From positions 537,501 to 601,500 of the forward strand of contig JAODUP010000350.1 of the NCBI GenBank assembly GCA_025642065.1: DNA of 64,000 bases. Direction: 5' to 3'. This DNA comes from Paralvinella palmiformis. Taxonomy: Eukaryota; Annelida; Polychaeta; Terebellida; Alvinellidae. Numbering within the stretch: position 1 is the stretch's first letter; the number at the start of each line of letters is the position of its first letter. The notes beneath the pieces are model-generated. The model made no database searches, was not told where the DNA came from, and was given only the letters and a program-made list of their open reading frames with translations. This document shows, piece after piece, positions 55,569 through 64,000 of the stretch. Position numbers and translations under genes: made by a program.

Positions 55569-56374
55569 TAGACATGGGGTTAATTCCAATTCCGGAAATT
55601 TTGAATTGGAATTGAGAAATTTTGAATTTGAAGTTTCCTACAAAACATTAAATCCAAAAATTAATATACCATTTTTACAATGTTAACACTTGCATGTGGT
55701 GTTACCAATATACTGGAACCATAATGATCCAGAGCTTTGGTTCCATTTGAGAGATTTGTAAACTTACCATATGTCATGGGTTTAGCACCCACCAGGTTGT
55801 GAAAGTAAATACAGGATCTGACCCCTGCTGGGCGGAGCTAAGCAAATACATTAGTTTCAAGGCTCCTACTGAGCAGTGGAATATAAACACACATTTGATG
55901 ATTAGAAAATATACTCTTACATGGGATGCACCCAAGACTATGAACCACCAAGTGATATAATACCTCTTTAGCTAAAAGCGTCTTGTGGTTAGGCTTGAGT
56001 TAATTTTACCACGTTAACACTTACATGTGCTGGAACCAAATTGATCCAGAACTTTGATTCCTTTTATATATATATATATATATATATATCAAATATGCAC
56101 ACTGACTGTGGCACCACACATGTGCATTTAACCAATTAAAATGGTGTGAAATATTTATTCCATGACAATCCTACTTGGAAAATAAACAACTACGGAGTAT
56201 GTATTCCGAGTAGGTACTCGAAGTATCTACTCATGGTAAAAAATATTAGGCAAAAAAGAGTCAGAAAAAACGGAATTAGAATTGGAATTGAAAATTTTGG
56301 AATTGGAATTGAATTGGAATTGATAAATTTGAGGTGAAATTGGAATTGACCAAATGGAATTGACCCCATGTCTG
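55569..56374. mobile_element. hAT-like MITE with terminal inverted repeats
   Basis: The left end tagacatggggttaattcca is nearly the reverse complement of the right end ggaattgaccccatgtctg. The flanks tttatgat (55,561-55,568) and gttataat (56,375-56,382) agree at 6 of 8 positions, fitting an aged 8-bp hAT target duplication. Subterminal aattggaattg repeats occur at both ends. No coding sequence. An internal direct repeat (ctggaacca..tgatccag at about 55,710 and 56,028) suggests internal duplication. Confidence 0.75.
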
Positions 56375-56509
56375 GTTATAATGGTACGTCAGACTATTAA
56401 CATTTATTGTGTTTTATCATATATGAACAACATTTCACGTGTTGAAGATCGAAACATATTATATTGAAATGTTGCTTGTCAGAAATATCATATTATTATA
56501 TTACAACAC

Positions 56510-56585
56510 CTTTGAACATACTTTAAGTATCAAAAGAGCGCTTTATAAGTTTGGTATGATAAAAATTATAATAATAATAATAACA
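56510..56585 (+). mobile_element. Possible LINE 3' tail, diverged
   Basis: The string aacacctttgaacatact, then agagcgctttataag and an (ATA)n end, resembles the LINE 3' UTR at 45,970-46,035. Only a tail is left. Confidence 0.4.
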
Positions 56586-57440
56586 TGTGAAATTATGCGA
56601 AATGTCATATCAACGTATGACTGTCGTCATATACTGTTAACATTTAAATGACATTACACATAGAGTGTGAATTAAGACACTGATGCTAATTATCTTCGAT
56701 GTATTTTTTGCGTTGATAATAAAAGAACTTTAATTAACATCTGTCTAACTGTCAGACTAAATATTGTCAATAATCTTCGGCAACCATGTGTCATCTTATA
56801 TTAAACATCACATACGTAAATTAGATAAAATAAAACAATCAAGACATTCTATAACTAACGATTATCTTCATGCCAGAAACACAACTCTCATTCGTAGGAA
56901 CCCTTCTCTCGGATGTTCTCACACCGGAAGTTATTGATACTGATGATCGGTATAAAAATAATTTCCTCAACAATATTAAGGAAATATATGTATGTATATT
57001 TCCAGTCGTCTGGTGTTACTAATGAATTCTGTCACTGTGCTACTCTTGTTGACTGTTTCATGTAGAGTTAGATCCATGAGGGTATTGTCGGGCTCTTGGA
57101 TACACTTGCTTTGAATGGACAAGAAAGGTTGTCTTCAACGGAATATATTGTGCTGGTTCACTAAATTTATCAATGAGCTGTGAGTTAATCTGATTTGGAG
57201 GCCATTGCATTCACCAATGATTAACGTTAACAGAAATGATAAATTAGTAAATAAAGCAACATAACTGATATATTACGAAGACTATTTATTATAAAAAAAA
57301 CATTTACGCGCTTTGTAATGATTTATAACGACGCCAACTATAGTTACAGCAGAAGAGGGTTTCTATCAAACAAGAGGGCATAGCTATACATTACAAGACC
57401 CGGCTGAGACAACACTACTTCAGGGAAAGGATAACATGTT
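56586..57440. other. Intergenic, nothing recognised
   Basis: AT-rich without recognisable features. Confidence 0.6.
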
Positions 57441-57452
57441 CCTGATAAAGTA

Positions 57453-57647
57453 GTGGAGGCTCCTAGTATACAATCTTTTGAGAGGAGACCAGATAAACAC
57501 TGGATGGATCTTGATCTGATTTGTAATTATGAGGCAGCTCTGAGATTGGGTCACAAAGCTAATTATGAACTAACATCGGATGAGGATCTGGACACACAGG
57601 ACGAACAACCTACGTTCATTATCTACCTAAGTAAAGTAAGTAAATAA
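57453..57647 (+). other. Unassigned open reading frame, possible exon
   Basis: 64 codons with an acidic stretch (TSDEDLDTQDEQ), and a good donor-like gtaagtaa inside its end (about 57,635). No family recognised. The composition looks more coding-like than its surroundings, but there is no partner exon, so chance is quite possible. Confidence 0.2.
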
Positions 57648-57649
57648 TT

Positions 57650-59930
57650 AAGTAAGTATGTAAGAATGTATGACCAAATAAAACCTAAGCCTCTACAAAT
57701 ACACATCACATTTACTCATATCTGTGTTTGTGCGAAATGTTTCAATAGGCAGACTAAATAACTCAAGCCAATATGAAATTAATTAAATAAGCAATAATAC
57801 CTTTTCAGAAATCTGATATTTCAAACATGTCAATCATATGGATATTATCAGACAATGAGAATAAGACAAAAGATGATCCTATCGGATCAGGAAAATCGTA
57901 TCCAGAGATAGTTGGGGTAGTTTTATTAAGGCTGGAGTCATGGTGATTAAGGATTAACAAGTTCAACATCCATTAACCATCTTGTTTATAAAGCCCGTGC
58001 TGATGAAATGACAATACAGCACCGACTATTGTAATAATCTGCTAAAGCGTTTAGTCTGTAAATAGATTAATGCAAAAATGAGAGATATCTAATTCAGGAT
58101 ATCAGTTAATCTTCACCCGATCTATGTAGGGAAAGTGTTGATTTGTTTTCTAATAGGAAATTACTTTGAGTCATTATAATGGACAATGCGGACAAATGAA
58201 ATAAAACGATCGTATTTCAAAACATTATTCTTTCTTCCTCAACTTTTCCTAATTAATGTGCTAAGCTGAAGTAACCATAGCTACAACATTACCATAAGAC
58301 AACAGGACGACAACAAACATATTTGTGATGTACTCCATCCAGTAAGATAACTGATGTGTTTTAGGATTGGACAGAATACAAATGAAGTATTAATGGATGA
58401 CTGATAAAATGGGAAATAAAATCATTCTGATCATCTAGGGTTATAATGATAGGAACATTTAAGTGAGATATTACGGTCACAATGTTACAATAATTAAATA
58501 CAGGTTTACTATCTATTGGCTATTTCATCATGTCGAAAGGTCGTGGGTTTAATTAGGATTTGCATCAATACAGAGATTTGCGCACATACTTAGACACGTA
58601 CGCCGTGCACGGACACACACACATATACCTAATTATATTTTATTTGCTGATCTATGACAACATAGATGTACACTACTTACCACAAAGCCATTCTTTATTG
58701 GAAATATACTTCTTTTAATTTTAAGTTTTTTCCAAAAAAATGCTTGTGACATTACAATGCTACCTAACAAGAGCAATTCAATACTAGGTAAAGGTTTGTA
58801 GGATTCCTCTGAAACAGATAACGTAAGTAGATTTGATAATTTAGACTTAACGAGAAAAGGACGTTCCGAACACACAAACGAATAATGATTATACATTCGG
58901 AATAAATGTTTTTCAAGAAGGAAACATTACCGATACATTATTTTATGAGATGGCAACTGTAATTTTGTTTATGGAAGTTTGTGACAGAAAGATTGTCGAA
59001 GACGACGACGCTGATGATGATGTTGATGATGAGTAGACACGCCCCTACTTGACATGACCCAATTAGTAGGCCCAAGCAAGATCTATCTAAGTCTATATTT
59101 GTTTCAGATTAAATTTTATTGAACAATATCAACCTATTAATCACAAAATGAGTATGTAAGATATACATAAGCTTACAGTTACATGTACTGGAGCCATTGA
59201 AGATGTTATGGGCGGGAGGTATATTTTACTTTATTATTGTTAATAATATAATTGGACTTTTAAAATTACATTACTATAATCAGATAATTTTTCCCTAATT
59301 ACAATAATTATAAATAGCTGAGTATTTACATGATCACCTCCATCCATATTTATTTTTAAACGTAAGCAATTGGTACTTATTGATATACATGGACTTCTAT
59401 TTATAATTTAAATGTTATGAAATTAATTATTAAATACTTCAACTAGTGGTAGAAACATTCATTTTGTTATTTTTTTCTATTGACAGAAGTAAAAGATGGG
59501 TTATTAATTGTTGTCGTTCAGATATATGATGAGGAAAGATTTAAATTACTTGAATACTAATTGTAGAATGTATGATATGTATTTCACTGAAACGGAATTC
59601 ATGAAGCAGACAACTTATCTAGAATGCTATTCCAACTATTTTTGATGTACCAAATCCACTGCATGCATCCACTAAAATCAAAGAGGAAGGTATTAACAGA
59701 TAGGAGACCTATACAGGAGACAGGGCCAGCTGTGATGGTAATTAATATCTATAAATATTAATGGTGAAAATTGGTATTATAAAATTAATTAAATATAAAA
59801 CAAGGCATCAAATCCATGAAATTTTGTCAGCCCATTTCATATCTTAATACCAAAAAAGGATTACCAGCACCTGAATTAGTACTTGAATGTTCAGCTCATG
59901 TGCTTTAATTGGTATACTTCTCTTCATAAC
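57650..59930. other. Intergenic, nothing recognised
   Basis: AT-rich. A (GAC)/(GAT) patch at 58,998-59,032. A weak SINE-like gtcgtgggttt at 58,540. No gene. Confidence 0.55.
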
Positions 59931-60047
59931 TTAAATGCATACCAAATCAAATTCTTTAACCAACTTGAAAAAAAGGAAAACATGTGTTTACACATTGTGT
60001 ATGCACTTGGTTCAAGTCATTATTTTACAAGGTATTGTTCTGTTTCA

Positions 60048-60204
60048 GTTCTTGAAGTTCTATGATGATGAGATACCATGTAAACAGGCCAATCTATTGG
60101 ATACATATATACTGGTGTTATCTGTTACAGTAGTCAATGCATGTGTCTTTTACATCTCTGGGTATATTCTGTCTAACTTTAAACAGTTCACTGATCTGAA
60201 CTAA
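60048..60204 (+). other. Possible terminal exon with one membrane segment
   Basis: After an acceptor-like tctgtttcag, the frame reads FLKFYDDEIPCKQANLLDTY, then a hydrophobic run ILVLSVTVVNACVFYISGYI, and stops at 60,202-60,204. The order FL..Y, LLD.Y and a membrane helix faintly recalls the N-terminus of DAD1 (oligosaccharyltransferase subunit), but the rest of that protein is absent. It may be a decayed copy or chance. Confidence 0.2.
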
Positions 60205-60879
60205 ATGTCATATTTTTGTAGTAGTGGTTGTTTAGAGCTGGAAGCAATTTGGGTTATTCTGTCCATTTGATAACAAATGACTGATTGTAACTATAGATGA
60301 ACCCGTGGCATAAGAGATTTGATGCCGCTTATTGTATGAAAATACTAATTTATCTATATCTAACATGTTAACGCAAACATAAACATTGTTAATATTCCAT
60401 GTATATTCTTTGTTCTCAGCTGGGCAGGCCTATATTGCATGATCTATATTATTAAGGTCTAGACTTTAAATGAACTTATAATTTTTTAATTTAATATATG
60501 ATAAACGGACATGATGATTATATGGTGAATTGTGTTATTGTTGCGTTATAATAGCTGTATATATCAGTATATGTATACATCCAAATAAACTGACATGATG
60601 AAAGTATGTTTGCATGCATATATACCTAATTGTTTTCATTAAAAAAAATTATGCCTTCCACACACAAAGCTGTGAAATAACCTAAACCACGTTCAATTAT
60701 TTTCTGATCAGCTGTCAACTGATCGCAAATTGTAGGCTATGAATTAATTAAGTGACTGGGCTGTGAAATCACTTAATTCTTTGTTTACAGTTTCAGAGCT
60801 TCGTTTCCTTCGGGATCATGTGTGCACAATTAAAGTGTTAATTAATAAAGAGTATGTGATCATGTAACATATAGTACTA

Positions 60880-61950
60880 GTATTGGCAATTCATTTCGAC
60901 CATGCGCACACATGTACACGATCACATGTGCCATGCGGACAACCAGAGAGCTTTTGTTTATCTGAGAAATACCTCCGGTTGCCGGAGGCGCCACTGGTTC
61001 AAAATTTAACATGGCGCGGCAAGAGTAACGCCTCTCTATATTTAAGCTCTCTGCTATTAATTCATACAATGCTGTTTTGTGGATTTATACTCCTGGAATT
61101 GTTTGTTACTCCAGCATGCATCTCCATGGCCATTAAGCTGCGGACAGAGTCGTTTCCCATATTATGAGTAATTAGGTCTTTTTAATATATGAAACGTATT
61201 GAATGTATAGTTAATATAATCCCGACGTGTCATTCGCAGTATTGGCGGTCAGCCTGAAATCCGCTGTCATCGTCCATGGGTCAAATACGCCAAGCGGCGG
61301 ATAGGCGCTTTAATTTCGATCCCACCACACCTAACTGCATATACTTTGGGACGCTAAATTAGGCGTGGATGAACGGAAACGTATGAGGATTAGTTGTTAG
61401 GTTCGAGTAAATCATAGTATTTACTCAGGTTTGAGACGATATTGTCGCACATTGGTGTACATTGTCGCAGGTTTCAACAAACTGTAATGTTGGTTAACTC
61501 GCCGAGGGCCTATTAAAGGACTAATTTTTCACTCAGGTTACAGAACGACTTGAGACGCCAGACCTATCGGACGTATTTCGATAGGATTCATATAGGTAGG
61601 ATTTCTTTAGTTATTCGAACCCAGAATACAGCTGGGTCAGCATATGAGGGCTCGAGATGTTTTATATCCGGGTTTCTTTTGGACAAAAAAAATAGTGTTG
61701 AATGTAAACTGAGGCGTCAAAGTAGTCATCTTATGTATGTAATAACTCGCCAATGAATCACACACACGTGATTTATTTATTACGAGCTGTGATGTCAAAT
61801 GGTATGTTTTACGTGCTTCCGCTTTTGTACATAGCCCTCGTGTAGCAGCTCTCCTGTGGGCGTGATATATTTGTCTCGCACGAAAAGAGAATTAGCTAGG
61901 CCACAAAGGCTGATGGGTGGCCCAGACACGTGTATCGATATCTGGAAGTG
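60880..61950. other. CpG-richer stretch, possible regulatory or first-exon region
   Basis: Many CpG dinucleotides (gttgccggaggcgccactgg, aacatggcgcggcaagag, caagcggcggataggcgc) stand out from the AT-rich flanks. A small hairpin ctccggttgccggag lies at 60,972-60,986. No coding similarity was recognised. Confidence 0.3.
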
Positions 61951-62250
61951 TAGAAATGTTATAGTTGTATGTATAGTTTTATTTAGATTAATGGAGGTAG
62001 AGGAATCAAAGGATGTTTAGGGTTGTTGATGTTCTGCGCCAGGGCCTCTCTATATGTATCCTAAAGCACACGCACAGGCACACACACATGCACGCACGCA
62101 TACGCACGCACACACTCACACAGCAAATGCACCTGATCGAGAAGTGGACACTTTCTAGATACGACAAATACAAATTGTTGATACATTTTATGATGAGTAC
62201 AGAAAGCTTAAATTAAAAACTAAATCAAGTAATACCTGTTTGTAAAACAC

Positions 62251-62709
62251 TGATGATGTTTGTTGTTATTATTATGAAATCAGTACTTGTTTGTAAAACA
62301 CTGATGATGTTTGTTGTTATTATTATGAAATCAGTACTTGTTTGTAAAACACTGATGATGTTTGTTGTTATTATTATGAAATCAGTACTTGTTTGTAAAA
62401 CACTGATGATGTTTGTTGTTATTATTATGAAATCAGTACTTGTTTGTAAAACACTGATGATGTTTGTTGTTATTATTATGAAATCAGTACTTGTTTGTAA
62501 AACACTGATGATGTTTGTTGTTATTATTATGAAATCAGTACTTGTTTGTAAAACACTGATGATGTTTGTTGTTATTATTATGAAATCAGTACTTGTTTGT
62601 AAAACACTGATGATGTTTGTTGTTATTATTATGAAATCAGTACTTGTTTGTAAAACACTGATGATGTTTGTTGTTATTATTATGAAATCAGTACTTGTTT
62701 GTAAAACAC
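62251..62709 (+). repeat. 51-bp minisatellite, nine identical units
   Basis: Nine head-to-tail units of 51 bases, each starting tgatgatgtttgttgttatt and ending tgtaaaacac, with no differences seen. Because 51 is divisible by three the array is open in frame (LMMFVVIIMKSVLVCKT per unit), but this is a by-product of the repeat. Confidence 0.97.
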
Positions 62710-62751
62710 GGGATGATGTAGTTGATTGATCTATGAAATTTCAGTACTTGT

Positions 62752-62907
62752 AAAGCAAAGCGAATGTAATTGTTCGTTGTTATGTTTAAACCGATACTCG
62801 ATTGAAGTAAGCAATGTTCAGAACTGAATTTTCTTAATAGCTATAAGTTTCATTAACGTGAAAACAACTAAGTCTCAAACATTATTGTGTGAAGTACTTT
62901 GTAAGAC
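62752..62907 (+). repeat. 156-bp spacer, copy 1 of a higher-order duplication
   Basis: Identical at 155 of 156 bases to 63,181-63,336 by manual alignment. The compact repeat copy at 42,975-43,135 has only one diverged version. Confidence 0.9.
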
Positions 62908-62909
62908 AC

Positions 62910-63113
62910 TGATGATGTTTGTTGTTATTATTATGAAATCAGTACTTGTTTGTAAAACACTGATGATGTTTGTTGTTATTATTATGAAATCAGTACTTGT
63001 TTGTAAAACACTAATGATGTTTGTTGTTATTATCATGAAATCAGTACTTGTTTGTAAAACACTGATGATGTTTGTTATTATTATTATGAAATTAGTACTT
63101 GTTTGTAAAACAA
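62910..63113 (+). repeat. 51-bp minisatellite, second array of four units
   Basis: Four units of the same 51-base sequence, with scattered substitutions in the last two. Separated from the first array by a 156-base segment that recurs after this array. Confidence 0.95.
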
Positions 63114-63180
63114 TGGTGATGTACTTTGTAGTATTACGATTGATCTATGAGTAATATTCTAGTTGACGTCTAAAACAGTG

Positions 63181-63336
63181 AAAGCAAAGCGAATGTAATT
63201 GTTCGTTGTTATGTTTAAACCGATACTCGATTGAAGTAAGTAATGTTCAGAACTGAATTTTCTTAATAGCTATAAGTTTCATTAACGTGAAAACAACTAA
63301 GTCTCAAACATTATTGTGTGAAGTACTTTGTAAGAC
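63181..63336 (+). repeat. 156-bp spacer, copy 2 of a higher-order duplication
   Basis: Second copy of 62,752-62,907, the only difference being c to t in gaagtaagYaatg. Followed by unique R1 sequence and a (GTT)n run (63,402-63,421). Confidence 0.9.
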
Positions 63337-64000
63337 TGTAATGATAGCTAATATCCGAAATGAATACTGAATAGATGGCTAATGAGTTTAGATAGCTAAT
63401 GTTGTTGTTGTTGTTGTTGTTAGTGTTTTTGTCAAGTTGAGTTCAAAGAGATCTAGATGAACTTCCATTCTGCATATAGAGTAGCTATTGAATTAAAGAG
63501 AAGCGATTACATTTGTGTTTTTATGACTGTATATAAGCGTCTATATGTGCCGTATATGTTAAAACTGGTATCCTATTAAAATGCAAATTCAAACTAAAAA
63601 AAGATTCTTAGCAAATGGATTTTGCAATTTAGAACTGTTTACTTCAGTAAGACATAGAAGCGAATATTGTAAGACGCATTAGGAAAAGCGACCTTATCGA
63701 CGCATACTGAAACAGACCATTGCCTTCTTCCGTAATGTGACTCTTATCATCCACGTTTAAGAGAACCGAGAAGAACACAATACAAAATGTATGACGGTCA
63801 TTCAATTGATACAAGTGTCGCTATTTCCTAGCTATGAACGTGATACATATACTAACGTATAACTCTAAGCCTTTGTGTTCCGAGATAGTAGCTATAGATC
63901 CATAGGCATAAAAGTATAAAGCTATGCAAGGTTAATTTACAGTTGTACGACATAATCCTGTTTATGATTTATACGAATACAAAAAGTAAATTCCCCAAGG

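Larger units (their letters stand above)
62060..63985 (+). repeat. Dispersed repeat R1, expanded copy
   Basis: Co-linear with 42,725-43,790, but longer because of 51-bp arrays and a duplicated 156-bp segment. A CA-rich patch (62,065-62,122) sits at its left border, as in the other copy. The right border appears at or near 63,980. Confidence 0.8.

Noticed and set aside
62253..62729. 158-codon repetitive frame with a 17-residue period
   Set aside because: Follows only from the 51-bp unit being divisible by three. No start context, and flanked by non-coding repeat.
1..64000. CRISPR array, prokaryotic operon or phage system
   Set aside because: No arrays of unique spacers with constant direct repeats. 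Intron-exon structure and LINE/SINE content show a eukaryotic chromosome. The tandem repeats have no spacers.

Overview
The window looks like nuclear DNA of an invertebrate animal: AT-rich, full of (CA)n, (GT)n and (AT)n microsatellites and old transposons, with one large multi-exon gene read in the standard code with GT-AG introns. Dispersed repeats ending in a CGTTAAACAACA-type tail, and Jockey-superfamily LINEs, suggest a lophotrochozoan, perhaps a mollusc; this is an inference from repeat style, not a species call.

Positions 1-40,600 hold the 3' half of one plus-strand gene, an axonemal dynein heavy chain closest to DNAH12 (single-headed inner-arm dynein). I could place 35 consecutive exon positions with matching phases, from the AAA3 Walker A exon (715-853) to the stop codon (39,799-39,801). 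They encode about 2,058 residues: AAA3, AAA4, the stalk with its microtubule-binding domain, AAA5, the buttress, AAA6 and the C-terminal domain. The tail, linker, AAA1 and AAA2 lie upstream of the window. A likely poly(A) signal is at 40,581.

Two features of the gene stand out. First, one exon exists as two tandem versions (25,140-25,280 and 26,454-26,594), both 141 nt, in the same phase and with intact splice sites. They are 32/46 identical in whole codons at the protein level, yet 24 of those 32 shared residues use different synonymous codons. This is the signature of an old, selected, mutually exclusive exon pair, which would swap a segment at the AAA5/AAA6 boundary of the motor ring. Second, exon 9 carries one extra base near 9,400 that breaks the frame, either an assembly error or a real lesion.

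Introns carry a pogo-like MITE with TA target duplications, a perfect 30-bp palindrome, an antisense L1/Tx1-type LINE remnant, a pogo-type transposase fragment, and several tRNA-derived SINEs. Three 5' splice sites are followed at once by (GT)n tracts.

Positions 40,600-64,000 contain no gene I can recognise. They hold SINE, Jockey-type LINE, MULE and hAT-like fragments and a roughly 1.1-1.9 kb dispersed repeat present twice (42.7-43.8 kb and 62.1-64.0 kb). The second copy has expanded into 51-bp tandem arrays inside a higher-order duplication. A CpG-richer stretch lies at 60.9-61.95 kb, and there are two short unassigned ORFs at 57.5 and 60.1 kb.
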